Shown: one piece after another, positions 9,764-18,794 of the stretch
How positions within the stretch are numbered: position 1 is the first letter of the stretch
Layout: each line of letters opens with the position of its first letter
Translations under genes and position numbers: made by a program
Notes under the pieces: generated by a model
Seen by the model: only the letters and a program-made list of their open reading frames with translations
Database searches by the model: none
Told to the model about the DNA's origin: nothing
Source of the DNA: Limnohabitans sp. Rim8
GTDB taxonomy: Bacteria; Pseudomonadota; Gammaproteobacteria; Burkholderiales; Burkholderiaceae_C
Assembly: GCA_945901045.1 (NCBI GenBank)
Contig: CAMDKK010000004.1
Coordinates: 1-64,000, forward strand
Length of the DNA: 64,000 nucleotides
Reading direction: 5' to 3'

Positions 9764-10927
9764 ATGAATTTTGAATTGTCGCAAGAGCAACAAATGATCC
9801 TCGAATATGGGGATAGAATTAGTAAAAAATTTGATCATCGGTATTGGAAAACCTATGCAGAGCGGGCTGAGACGCCACATGAGCTTTACGCACAAATTGC
9901 TGAAGATGGTTATTTGGGATTGATGGTGCCCGAGGCTTATGGAGGATCAGGCTTGGGAATGACCGAAATGGCTTTGTTTATGGAAGGCCTCGCCAGAAAT
10001 GGTATTCCCTTGCTTAACTTAGTGGTTGGCCCGACTATGACAATGGGGCTCTTAGCCAAGCATGCAAGTGAGTCGATGAAGCAGCGTTTTCTGCCACAAG
10101 GATGTTCAGGCAAGCAGAAATTTTGCTTTGCAATCACTGAACCGAATGCCGGAACCAATACGATGGAAATAACATCTGTTGCAAAAAAAGACGGTAATAA
10201 ATTCTTGTTGAATGGCCAGAAAATTTACATTACTGATGCAAATACAGCTGATTACGCCTTGGTTTTTGCGAGAACAAAAAATAAGGGCGAAAGTGCTTCA
10301 AAAACAGATGGATTTACTTTGTTTATGGTTGACATGAAGCAACCTGGTATTTCTAAAACACGTATTTCAATCTCTTTTCCAATGCCTGAGTCACAATGGC
10401 AATTATTCTTTGATAATGTTCCTTTGTCGTTAGATGATGTCGTTGGTGAAGTTGATAAGGGATTTAATATTCTTTTTGATACTCTCAATCCAGAGAGAAT
10501 CATCGTTGCAAGTCTTTGTACCGGTGTTGGACAATTTGCATTGAAACGTGCCGTAGATTATGCAAATGAGCGTAAAGTATTTAGAGACACACCCATTGGC
10601 GCCTATCAGGGAGTGCAGCATCCGCTAGCAATTGCCCGTAGTGAGATTGAGTTGGCAACTTTAATGACGCTAAAGGCAGCTTGGGCTTTTGATCAAAATT
10701 TGCCTGCGGGTGAATTTTCCAACATCGCAAAGTATGCATCTGCTGAGGCCGGTATAAAGGCTGTCGATAGTTCTATACAGGTCATGGGTGGAAGTGGATT
10801 CACAAAAGAGTTTGGACTCTATGACCTTTATGGTGTGGTTCGTCTGATGCGAACAGCACCTGTAAATAGAGAGATGTTGCTCAATTACATAGCCAATCAT
10901 GTGATGGGTTTACCTCGTTCTTACTAG
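9764..10927 (+). CDS. Acyl-CoA dehydrogenase family protein
   Basis: FAD-dependent acyl-CoA dehydrogenase, 387 residues. KFCFAITEPNAGTNTMEI is the flavin-binding strand, and QVMGGSGFTKEFGLYDLY comes before the C-terminal helix. The position of the usual EGT catalytic glutamate reads RTAPVNREM (about residues 363-371), so a classical Glu base is missing there, as in a known subgroup ending GLPRSY. The base may be elsewhere or the reaction may differ from simple alpha,beta-desaturation. AAAAGGA lies 9 nt before ATG. It closes the three-gene plus-strand unit; the next element downstream is a transposase relic on the other strand. Confidence 0.87.
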   Translation: MNFELSQEQQMILEYGDRISKKFDHRYWKTYAERAETPHELYAQIAEDGYLGLMVPEAYGGSGLGMTEMALFMEGLARNGIPLLNLVVGPTMTMGLLAKHASESMKQRFLPQGCSGKQKFCFAITEPNAGTNTMEITSVAKKDGNKFLLNGQKIYITDANTADYALVFARTKNKGESASKTDGFTLFMVDMKQPGISKTRISISFPMPESQWQLFFDNVPLSLDDVVGEVDKGFNILFDTLNPERIIVASLCTGVGQFALKRAVDYANERKVFRDTPIGAYQGVQHPLAIARSEIELATLMTLKAAWAFDQNLPAGEFSNIAKYASAEAGIKAVDSSIQVMGGSGFTKEFGLYDLYGVVRLMRTAPVNREMLLNYIANHVMGLPRSY

Positions 10928-10974
10928 TAAGGTAATTAGAAAAAATGTTACTTAGGAATAAACGCAATGAAAGC

Positions 10975-11620
10975 GGATTGCCAATTAGAAATTTTAATAA
11001 AAAGGATTTCTATGCTTCTAACAAAACTCTATTTCTCTGAGAGGCACTTCAAAAAGGTGTTCTTCGACCCGATTGAATTGAGCAAACCGTTGCTAAGCAT
11101 AACTCCACAATTGACGCCATAAAGTTGAATTGTCTTGAATCCTGACGAACTCATTTTTGTATGATTGACCCTGAAGTGCTTTCCTATTCAACAGTCGACC
11201 AATTCATCGAAACCAGGTCATCCATTGGTGCTGAAGATGCTGTTGTGACTCACTTTATTTCAGGGAAGGGCTTTCAATGTGGTTTCGAAAGTTCTAGGAA
11301 TGACTCGTTTTTAAACCCTATTAATCTACTTCAGCAATCTAATCACGAGTGTTTTACCTTCAGCGACTCGAACGAATTTGTCGCGAATTCGCATGAATCA
11401 AAATTAGGATTCATTGGATTCAAGTTCCACCTGAAAATACGATTGCATTGCGCAAAATGCAAGCATTTATATACGGATGTCTTAGGCGATTGTTTTCGTG
11501 CCTCTGACCTTCAAACCACTGAGTCTTGCAGCATCGGTGGCAGACAAATCAAGGGCAAAAAGGTGCATAAGATGTCTGAACTTATGGTTCTTGATTTTGG
11601 TGCAGGAATAGTACCTTTTT
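10975..11620 (-). pseudogene. IS1595-family transposase, degraded
   Basis: Translating the minus strand gives, across several frames and many stops, the landmarks of an ISXO2/IS1595 transposase in the correct order. The helix-turn-helix HLFALDLSATDAARLSGL comes first. Then follow VELESNES with GKTLVIRLLK, matching the EVDES...GKTPVFGLLKR core. KRVIPRTFETTLKAL matches the VIPDTS region. A degenerate KHFRVN leads, after a frameshift, to LWSYA-stop-QRFAQF-REEHLF, matching FWSYAKRRLAKFNG. The frame is broken at least ten times, so no protein is made. Terminal inverted repeats were not identified and the ends are approximate. A 177-codon plus-strand frame at 11161-11694 is an antisense artefact of this relic. 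Confidence 0.72.
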
Positions 11621-11765
11621 CTATTGCAATTTCAGGAAGTGAGCATGTGATCAACATGTGTTTTCTTTTTAACAGTCTAAAAGTATATGGTTAACCCTAT
11701 TTTAATTCGAAGAAAACAGGTCTAACATATATTTATGAATTCAACATACGATACTGGACTTTCCT

Positions 11766-11876
11766 ATGTTTGAAACAGTTCCTATTTCAGCTCTGATGAG
11801 CAAACTACAGGATGAGACTGGAATTAGTCAACATCCTATTCACTTGACACTGTTACCAAAGTTGGGAAATAAGTGA
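11766..11876 (+). CDS. Possible 36-residue leader or gene remnant upstream of the ABC operon
   Basis: Short frame of 36 codons from ATG to TGA, ending one base before the ATG of the ABC ATPase gene. No homology is recognised. It has no strong ribosome site of its own. It may be a translated leader that hands ribosomes to the ATPase gene, whose own upstream sequence (GGGAAATAAGTGAA) is a poor RBS. It may equally be the tail of a gene destroyed when the neighbouring insertion element entered. Confidence 0.25.
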   Translation: MFETVPISALMSKLQDETGISQHPIHLTLLPKLGNK

Positions 11877-11877
11877 A

Positions 11878-12687
11878 ATGAGCATCCATGAAAAAAACAA
11901 TGATGTATTGGGTGTGCCAGTTTTGGAGTGCAGATCTATTGAGCGAAGGTTTGGTGGACTTGTTGCGCTCACAGACATCAATCTTAAAATTAACAAAGGG
12001 GAAATTTTCGGCTTAGTGGGCCCCAATGGCAGCGGTAAGACGACCATGACAAACGCTATCAGTGGTTTTTATCCACCCCAAAAGGGGCAGATTTTGTTGA
12101 ATGGCAGGGATATTGTTGGATTGCCCCCGCACAAAGTTGCTACTTTGGGCGTCTCTAGAACTTTCCAGAATTTAGCACTATTTAATGGAATGAGTGTTCT
12201 CGACAATATTTTGTTGGGACGACATATTCATATGAAACCGAGTGTGATCGGCACTCTTTTTTATTGGTGGATGAGCCAGCAAGATGAGTTGCTTCAAAGA
12301 CAAAAAGTTGAGGAGGTTATAGATTTTCTTCAACTCCAAAGTGTAAGAAATCAGTTGGTTGATAGCATTCCAATAGGACTAAAGAAACGTGTTGAGCTGG
12401 CGCGTGCCTTGGTTGCAGAACCAACTTTTTTGGTCCTCGATGAACCTATGGCTGGTATGAACCAAGAAGAGAAGGAGTATATGGCGCGTTTCATCTTAGA
12501 TGCACGTGATGAGCGCGGCATCACAGTTTTGATGATTGAACATCACATGGATGTGATAGTAGGTATTTGCGACCGCATGATGGTGTTGAATTACGGTGGC
12601 ATCATCGGTACTGGAATACCCTCTGAGGTGGTAGCTGACCCTCGAGTCGTCAAGGCTTACTTGGGAGACGCACATGGTGCAAAATAA
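11878..12687 (+). CDS. Branched-chain amino-acid-type ABC transporter ATPase (LivG-like)
   Basis: Cytoplasmic ATPase of a Liv-type (HAAT family) importer, 269 residues. Walker A is GPNGSGKTT (about residues 50-58), Walker B is FLVLDEPMAGMN, and the switch histidine is in MIEHHMD. The signature region reads IPIGLKKRVELARAL instead of the usual LSYGQQRRLEIARAL, an atypical ABC signature. The operon order (ATPase, acyl-CoA synthetase, permease, permease, ATPase, binding protein) recurs in proteobacterial importers for organic and aromatic acids (family knowledge). It therefore probably imports the carboxylic acid degraded by the island rather than leucine. The synthetase gene overlaps its end by 14 bp. 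Confidence 0.9.
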   Translation: MSIHEKNNDVLGVPVLECRSIERRFGGLVALTDINLKINKGEIFGLVGPNGSGKTTMTNAISGFYPPQKGQILLNGRDIVGLPPHKVATLGVSRTFQNLALFNGMSVLDNILLGRHIHMKPSVIGTLFYWWMSQQDELLQRQKVEEVIDFLQLQSVRNQLVDSIPIGLKKRVELARALVAEPTFLVLDEPMAGMNQEEKEYMARFILDARDERGITVLMIEHHMDVIVGICDRMMVLNYGGIIGTGIPSEVVADPRVVKAYLGDAHGAK

Positions 12688-14641
12688 GCTTGCTGAACGT
12701 AACAATTCAAATAAGTCATGGGATTTTAATACAGATACTACCCTTGTTAAACTATTAGAAAATAATGCGCAATTATTTTCTAATAAAGTTGCAATGCGAG
12801 AAAAAGATTTCGGTATTTGGCAGGAGATCACTTGGTCTCAGATGTTAGAGCAAACTTTAAATTTTGCCGCAGGTATCGAAAGCTTAGGATTTGAAAAGAG
12901 CCAAACTTTGATGGTTCTGGGTGATAACCGGATCAAATTATATACAAGTATGTTGGGGGTAGGCGTTCTAGGTGGCTATGCAATGCCTGTTTTCCCAGAC
13001 GCAACACCAGAAGAAATACGCTATTTTGCACAGGAAGTAAATGTTAAATTTGTGCTTGCTGACGATCAAGAACAGGTTGACAAAGCGATTGCATTTGAAA
13101 TTTCAGATGAGCAAATGGAGGAAAACGATTTAGCACATATTGATCATATTATTTATGCAGATCCCAGGGGAATGGCCAGTTATCCTCATACCGGTTTGAT
13201 TTCTTGGGAAAAAATAATAGCTATAGGTGCTAATAGGTTGCAAGAAGAAAAAGGACTTCGAGATTCTCTTTTGAGCAGATCTGAACCTGATGGTCCCGCT
13301 GTTCTGATTCACTCATCAGGAACTACAGGCAAGCCTAAGGGTGTTGTAATTAGCCACAGGGCATTACTTTCTGGTGTGCGTAATGCTTACCTTGGCAAAG
13401 CATTTGACTTTGGTGAAGAAATTTTGGCTTATTTACCGATGGCTTGGGTAGGCGATTTTGCGATGACCGTAGGTGCTGGTGTAGCCTTGAGATTTGTTAT
13501 AAATATTCCTGAACGTCAAGAAACAGTATTGCGTGATCTCCGTGAAATAGCACCAACATTTTATTTGGCTGCTCCTCGCAGCTGGGACAATATGCTCACC
13601 ATGATTCAGGTGCGGATGGAAGGTTCCACGCCTGTTAAGAAGCTGATCTATCACTTTTTTATGAATATAGCTTTAAATGCCGAGAGAATTCAATTGGAAG
13701 GTGGTAAGTCTTCTGTTATGGTGAAGTTGTTAAGGCAGTTAGGTGAATTGATTGTATATGGTCCGATTAAAGATCAACTCGGATTAACGCGGATGCGAAA
13801 TGCGTTTACTGGAGGTGAAGCCATAGGAGAAGATAGCTTTATTTTCTATAGAGCACTGGGTGTCAAATTAAGACAACTTTATGGGCAAACTGAAACTTGT
13901 GCATTCAATGCAATTCAAGATATGGATGAAGTTAGGTTGCATACTGTAGGACGACCGCTTCCCAATGTCGAAGTTAAGATTAATGATTTAGGAGAAATTC
14001 TAATTCGTTCAGGAAGTGTCTTTTCTGGGTATTTTCAACAAGTTGAAGCAAGCAAAGAAGCGCTGCAAGATGGTTGGCTGCATACAGGAGACGCAGGGTA
14101 TTTAGAAAAAGATGGCCATCTTGTTGTTTTAGGTCGCGTGTCGGAGGTGGTTTATACAAGCAAAAAAGAAAAATATATTCCTAACTACATTGAGAATAGA
14201 TTAAAGTTCAGTCCTTTTATAAAAGATGTAGCAGTTTTAGGAAAGAATAAAGATACTTTATCTGCAATAGTTTGCATTGATAAGGAGTCAGTTGGTCATT
14301 GGGCTGAAACCCATGGTGTTTCTTATATGTCATATGCAGATTTATCACAAAAACCGGAAGTACTTGAATTGATAAAGAGTGCAATTTCACGGGTTAATAA
14401 AACATTACCTTCTTCACTGAATTTAAGACGGTTTGTGAGTCTTCATAAAGAATTTGATGCTGATGACGGAGAAGTTACCAGAACGCGTAAGTTACGACGC
14501 AATGTGGTTGAAGAGCGGTATAAACCAATCATTGATGCTATATACAATGGAAATATGACAGTAGAAATGAAAGCACAAATTACATATGAATCTGGTGAAA
14601 TAGGTGTTACTGAACGAATCCTTAAAGTGGAAGAGGTTTAA
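12674..14641 (+). CDS. AMP-dependent acyl-CoA synthetase embedded in ABC importer operon
   Basis: Activates a carboxylic acid to its CoA thioester via an acyl-adenylate; 655 residues, long-chain (FadD15-like) type. The P-loop-like motif HSSGTTGKPKGVV is near residue 213, YGQTETCAF near 402, and the hinge/ATP motif TGDAGYLEKDGHLVVLGR near 470. It starts inside the ATPase gene (14 bp overlap) and stops 2 bp before the first permease gene, so it is co-translated with the transporter. This suggests uptake coupled to CoA activation (inference). The AT-rich codon use matches the neighbouring importer genes. The substrate is unknown. Confidence 0.9.
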   Translation: MVQNKLAERNNSNKSWDFNTDTTLVKLLENNAQLFSNKVAMREKDFGIWQEITWSQMLEQTLNFAAGIESLGFEKSQTLMVLGDNRIKLYTSMLGVGVLGGYAMPVFPDATPEEIRYFAQEVNVKFVLADDQEQVDKAIAFEISDEQMEENDLAHIDHIIYADPRGMASYPHTGLISWEKIIAIGANRLQEEKGLRDSLLSRSEPDGPAVLIHSSGTTGKPKGVVISHRALLSGVRNAYLGKAFDFGEEILAYLPMAWVGDFAMTVGAGVALRFVINIPERQETVLRDLREIAPTFYLAAPRSWDNMLTMIQVRMEGSTPVKKLIYHFFMNIALNAERIQLEGGKSSVMVKLLRQLGELIVYGPIKDQLGLTRMRNAFTGGEAIGEDSFIFYRALGVKLRQLYGQTETCAFNAIQDMDEVRLHTVGRPLPNVEVKINDLGEILIRSGSVFSGYFQQVEASKEALQDGWLHTGDAGYLEKDGHLVVLGRVSEVVYTSKKEKYIPNYIENRLKFSPFIKDVAVLGKNKDTLSAIVCIDKESVGHWAETHGVSYMSYADLSQKPEVLELIKSAISRVNKTLPSSLNLRRFVSLHKEFDADDGEVTRTRKLRRNVVEERYKPIIDAIYNGNMTVEMKAQITYESGEIGVTERILKVEEV

Positions 14642-14643
14642 TC

Positions 14644-15531
14644 ATGGATATAGTTATGTTGGGTGAGCTTGCGATTAATGGTGCATTAATTGGATTAATG
14701 TACAGTCTTGTTGCTTTAGGAATAGTTTTAATTTATAAATCGTCTTCTGTTCCAAATCTGGCGCAAGGTGCTATGGTCATGTTAGGTTCATATGTCGTAC
14801 TTGGCTATGCAAACATATTTAATATTGGTATTTGGTATGCAATTCCACTTGCATTAATAACGATGTTTCTACTTGGAATAGGAATAGAGCGTGTTGCATT
14901 GCGCCGATTAGCTGGAAGACCCATAATAATGATATTAATGATGACTTTGGGGCTGGATATTTTCTTTCGATCTATCTCTATGAGTATATGGGGAGGCAGT
15001 GCAAGACCTATGAAAATTGGTATTAGTGATGATCCTTTATTTTTAGGTCCTATATTATTAAACTGGGCATATGTAATTGGTGCCGGTGTAGCTTTAATAT
15101 TGTTCGGAATTTTTGTACTTTTTTTCCGTACGCGTAGAGGTATTGTCTTGCGTGCGATATCAGACGATTACACCGCGTCTTGGTCTGTAGGCATTTCAGT
15201 AGAGAGGGGTGTGGCCTTATCTTGGGCCATATCTGCTGTAGTAGCAACGGTTGCTGGGGTTTTGTGGAGCTCAGTTCAAGGTGTTGATCAGTCCCTTTCA
15301 TCACTGTTACTAAAAGGGGTTACTGTTGCGGTACTTGGTGGTCTCGACAGCATTGGAGGGGCTGTTTTAGCGGGAATATTGCTTGGTATTTTTGAGGGTG
15401 TAGCTTCTGGTTATTTGGATGCCCTTGTAGGTGGCGGAAGTCGAGACTTGGTAGTCGCTGCAACACTGATAATTACTATTTTAATACGACCACATGGTCT
15501 ATTTGGCCGTCACGATATCGAAAGGATATAA
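14644..15531 (+). CDS. Branched-chain amino-acid-type ABC transporter permease (LivH-like)
   Basis: Integral membrane permease of the Liv-type importer, 295 residues with about eight hydrophobic segments. Family motifs include NGALIGLMYSLVALGIVLIYK at the N-terminus (first helix), NLAQGAMVMLGSY, a cytoplasmic RTRRGIVLRAISDD loop that contacts the ATPase, and VLGGLDSIGGAVLAGILLG. It starts 2 bp after the synthetase stop, and the second permease gene begins one base after its own stop, so the genes form one tightly packed operon. Confidence 0.93.
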   Translation: MDIVMLGELAINGALIGLMYSLVALGIVLIYKSSSVPNLAQGAMVMLGSYVVLGYANIFNIGIWYAIPLALITMFLLGIGIERVALRRLAGRPIIMILMMTLGLDIFFRSISMSIWGGSARPMKIGISDDPLFLGPILLNWAYVIGAGVALILFGIFVLFFRTRRGIVLRAISDDYTASWSVGISVERGVALSWAISAVVATVAGVLWSSVQGVDQSLSSLLLKGVTVAVLGGLDSIGGAVLAGILLGIFEGVASGYLDALVGGGSRDLVVAATLIITILIRPHGLFGRHDIERI

Positions 15532-15532
15532 C

Positions 15533-16606
15533 ATGTTTTTTCGACAAGCAGGTGTTTATCACACTAAATATGCTGAGGATAGGATTTTTTTTCCGATTCC
15601 TGTTGATCGCTGGATGGTCGCAGCTTTATTGCTATTAAGTCTCATAGCACCTTTTGTTTTTTCATCTCTGGCACTCAGTACATATTTACTGCCATGGTTG
15701 GTTTGGACGTCAGCTGTTCTGGGGTTGAATTTAGTCATAGGTTGGGCGGGTCAGTTTCACTTTGGTTATGCAGCTGTAATGGGTATTGGTGCATACACTT
15801 CAATTCATGCAAATAGATTCGGTATACCCTGGGAGTTATCGCTGCTTCTAGGGGGCTGTATGGCTTCTGTTATTGGAGTAGGATTTGCTTTTGCAGCCTT
15901 GCGTGTCAAAGGACTGTATTTAGCACTTAGTACACTCGCACTTCAATTTGGCATGGATTGGGTAATATCACATGTACCTGCAATCAGTGGTGGAACGCAA
16001 GCTACTCTTCAGGCGCCTCCTGTATATTTGTTTGGTCAATTGCTAGATGGAGAAATCTCATTTTATTATATAGCGCTTGCTTGGTGTTTAATAGTTACTA
16101 TATTTATGCTCAATCTGAAGCGATCATCGTTGGGAAGAGCATTAATTTCCGTACGCGAAAAAGATTTTGCAGCCGCTGTGATAGGTGTGCATAGTTTTTA
16201 CTATAAATTAATAGCTTTTTCTGCTTCTTCATTCATAGGAGGCGTAAGCGGTGCCATTCTTATCTTTACTTTTTATCGAGCTGCCACACCAGAACAATTT
16301 TCTATTAATATTTCAATTGAACTTTTGGCAATGGTTATAGTCGGGGGATTGGGTAGCATTATTGGAAGTTTTTTTGGAGTAGCATTTATATTGTTAATGC
16401 CAGGTCAAATGAACAATTTTTTCGGTTGGTTAGCTGTTACTTTAAATATGCCGCTTGGAATTGAAACTCTTTCTCATCTTCCCAATGCAGTTTATGGAAG
16501 TATGATAATAATATTCTTGCTGATAGAACCTATGGGTTTAGGTAAACTTTACAATAATTTACGAGACTATTTATTAGTGTGGCCTTTTGGATATCAGCAG
16601 AAATAA
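15533..16606 (+). CDS. Branched-chain amino-acid-type ABC transporter permease (LivM-like)
   Basis: Second membrane subunit, 357 residues. Typical LivM motifs are GLNLVIGWAGQFHFGYAAVM, GLYLALSTLALQF, the ATPase-contact loop SSLGRALISVREKDFAAAV, and IVGGLGSIIGSFFGVAF. The frame is open upstream to 15494, but that part lies inside livH. The ATG at 15533 has AAAGGA 8 nt upstream and starts one base after the livH stop. The subunit would pair with the LivH-like protein to form the translocation pore. Confidence 0.92.
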   Translation: MFFRQAGVYHTKYAEDRIFFPIPVDRWMVAALLLLSLIAPFVFSSLALSTYLLPWLVWTSAVLGLNLVIGWAGQFHFGYAAVMGIGAYTSIHANRFGIPWELSLLLGGCMASVIGVGFAFAALRVKGLYLALSTLALQFGMDWVISHVPAISGGTQATLQAPPVYLFGQLLDGEISFYYIALAWCLIVTIFMLNLKRSSLGRALISVREKDFAAAVIGVHSFYYKLIAFSASSFIGGVSGAILIFTFYRAATPEQFSINISIELLAMVIVGGLGSIIGSFFGVAFILLMPGQMNNFFGWLAVTLNMPLGIETLSHLPNAVYGSMIIIFLLIEPMGLGKLYNNLRDYLLVWPFGYQQK

Positions 16607-16620
16607 GGAGTTAAAATATT

Positions 16621-17469
16621 ATGGAAAATTTTAATATAAACTCTAAAAGTATTAATGAAAATAAAATTTTTGTTTCAAAACCTATGTTGGAATTAAATAA
16701 TATTGAAGTTATATATGACTTTGTTTCTCTTGCAATAAAAGGAGTTTCACTGAGCGTTCCTGAGGGGTCTATGGTGGCTTTATTAGGTGGAAATGGTGCT
16801 GGTAAAAGTACAACTCTGAAATCTATAAGTGGATTGCTTAAAGCTGAAAGGGGAGAGGTAACGCGAGGAGATATTTTATTCATGGGTCAGTCAATCAAGC
16901 AAATGCCAGCCCAAGAGAGAGTTAGACTTGGAATAGCTCATGTGCTTGAGGGGCGCCGAGTGTTCGAGCATCTGACGCCAGAAGAAAATTTAATTGCTGC
17001 ATCTGCCGTTAAAGGATCTCTAACTCAAATGAAATTAAATATTGAAAGAGTGTATTCATATTTTCCAAGACTTTACGAACGTCGCACTGCTGAGTCAGGC
17101 TATCTCTCTGGCGGTGAGCAGCAAATGCTGGCCATAGGTCGAGCATTGATGACACAGCCTAAACTTCTTATGTTAGATGAACCGAGTCTTGGTTTAGCGC
17201 CATTTTTGGTTGTGGAAATTTTCAATATTATTAGTCGTATCAATAAAGAAGAAAAATTAACAGTTTTATTGGTAGAGCAAAATGCATTGGCTGCTCTCGA
17301 TATTGTTTCTGAAGGATATTTAATTGAAAATGGTAAGATGGTTATGCATGACTCTTCAATTGCAATGAAAAATAATCCAGATATTAAAGAATTTTATTTA
17401 GGTGGTTCTGCAGGGAGAGATTTTCATAAAATAAAGCATTATAGTCGTAGAAAGCGATGGCTAACGTGA
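16621..17469 (+). CDS. Branched-chain amino-acid-type ABC transporter ATPase (LivF-like)
   Basis: Second ATPase, 282 residues, about 40 longer than a standard LivF. The extra length is an N-terminal stretch of about 20 residues before MLELNNIEV and a basic C-terminal tail (KHYSRRKRWLT). Walker A is GGNGAGKST, the signature is YLSGGEQQMLAIGRAL (canonical, unlike the partner ATPase), Walker B is LLMLDEPSLGLAP, and VEQNA contains the Q/H-loop region. TAAGGAG precedes ATG 16621. A second ATG at 16684 would give the usual LivF length but lacks a clear RBS. Confidence 0.9.
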   Translation: MENFNINSKSINENKIFVSKPMLELNNIEVIYDFVSLAIKGVSLSVPEGSMVALLGGNGAGKSTTLKSISGLLKAERGEVTRGDILFMGQSIKQMPAQERVRLGIAHVLEGRRVFEHLTPEENLIAASAVKGSLTQMKLNIERVYSYFPRLYERRTAESGYLSGGEQQMLAIGRALMTQPKLLMLDEPSLGLAPFLVVEIFNIISRINKEEKLTVLLVEQNALAALDIVSEGYLIENGKMVMHDSSIAMKNNPDIKEFYLGGSAGRDFHKIKHYSRRKRWLT

Positions 17470-17533
17470 TTTTAAAAAGCATATAATTTTATATGTATTT
17501 CTATAAATTTTTTCAAACAAACAAAGGATTAAA

Positions 17534-18775
17534 ATGATTAAGAAAATTCGAAATTTATTGACAGTAATTTTATTCACCTTTACCGGGCTTGGATCTGCAT
17601 GGGCTCAACCAGTAAAATTTGCTTTATGTTACGATATCAGTAAAGCATATACATTTATTACGCCTCAATTAATTCAGGCTACACGAGATTATGCTCAACT
17701 TTTAAATCTAAAAGGAGGCATAGAAGGTCATCAAATTGAAATCATGGCGCAAGATCATGGAAATGAACCTCAAAGAGGTATAGAATGTTATGAAAAAATG
17801 AAAAGAGAGGGCGCTATAAGTTTTGATTTTCTTTCGACGCCTGTTTCTCGTGCAGTTCTACCTAGAGCAATGAAAGAAAGCCAAGTAATGATTCAGTCCT
17901 TTGTAGGCAGAGGAGATGCTATCGATGGTGATGTATTTAAATGGATATTTCCGATAGGACCAACCTATTGGGGTCAAGCCGCCAACGATATACATTATAT
18001 TAAAACAAAAAGTAATAATAATTTAAAGGGAGTTAAGGTCGCTTTCCTTTACATTGATTATCCTTTTGGTCAAGAGCCTATTTCTGTCTTAAAATCCTTG
18101 GCTGCAAGAGAAGGATTTGATTTACAATTATATCCTTATCCACTTCCTGGTAATGATCAAGCAGCAGCTTGGACTCAAATACGCCGTGCAAATCCTGATT
18201 GGATAATTAATTGGGGTTTTTCAAACATGCACGTCGTTGCTTCGAGAGAGATGAAGCGTAATGGTATTTCTATGGATAAATACATCGCAGTAAATTGGAC
18301 TAATGAGATTGATATTGCAAACATAGGTCCTGATGTTGCTAAAGGACTTAAGCGTGGTACGAATGTTGCTGGTGGTGATAATCCATTGTTACAACAAATT
18401 GTAAAAGAATTATATGAAAAAGGAAAAGGTAATGGGGATAAAAAAGTTCTAAATGACGTTTATTACAATACTGGTCTTGCTATTTATGCTTCAGTTTTTG
18501 AAGGTGCACGCCTTGCAATTAAACAGTATGGTTGGCCGATCACTCCGGATAAAATGCGGCGTGGTTTAGAGAGTATTCGTAACTTTGATGGTAACGGTTT
18601 ATTTGCACCATTAAATGTTACTGCCAAAGACCATGGTGGAGGTGGAAAAACACGCATAGACATGTGGGATGGAACTAAATGGGTGGCGCAAACAGACTGG
18701 TTCTCTGCTTACGATGATGTAGTTATGGAAGTTGTCAAGAAAGAATCTGCTGAATATCTAAAGCAGAATCCTTGA
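17534..18775 (+). CDS. ABC transporter periplasmic substrate-binding protein (LivK-like)
   Basis: Periplasmic receptor of the importer, 413 residues. An N-terminal signal peptide runs from MIKKIRN through a hydrophobic core to a cleavage site after SAWA. The mature part has the two-lobed type-1 periplasmic binding fold, with QDHGNEPQRGIECYEKM near residue 75 and a second lobe around WIINWGFSNMHVVA. AAAGGATTAAA precedes ATG. It is the last gene of the importer operon, which probably continues into the SDR gene 19 bp downstream. Binding-protein length and lack of a Leu/Ile/Val signature fit an organic acid ligand (inference). Confidence 0.9.
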   Translation: MIKKIRNLLTVILFTFTGLGSAWAQPVKFALCYDISKAYTFITPQLIQATRDYAQLLNLKGGIEGHQIEIMAQDHGNEPQRGIECYEKMKREGAISFDFLSTPVSRAVLPRAMKESQVMIQSFVGRGDAIDGDVFKWIFPIGPTYWGQAANDIHYIKTKSNNNLKGVKVAFLYIDYPFGQEPISVLKSLAAREGFDLQLYPYPLPGNDQAAAWTQIRRANPDWIINWGFSNMHVVASREMKRNGISMDKYIAVNWTNEIDIANIGPDVAKGLKRGTNVAGGDNPLLQQIVKELYEKGKGNGDKKVLNDVYYNTGLAIYASVFEGARLAIKQYGWPITPDKMRRGLESIRNFDGNGLFAPLNVTAKDHGGGGKTRIDMWDGTKWVAQTDWFSAYDDVVMEVVKKESAEYLKQNP

Positions 18776-18794
18776 ATATATTGGAGTATTTTAA

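Noticed and set aside
11161..11694. 177-codon plus-strand open frame
   Set aside because: It is antisense to the IS1595 transposase relic, has no recognisable family and no ribosome site; the opposite strand explains the sequence.
11842..11880. Possible promoter TTGACA-17-AAATAA just before the ABC ATPase gene
   Set aside because: The -35 box is perfect but the -10 is poor and its position would leave no leader; not called.
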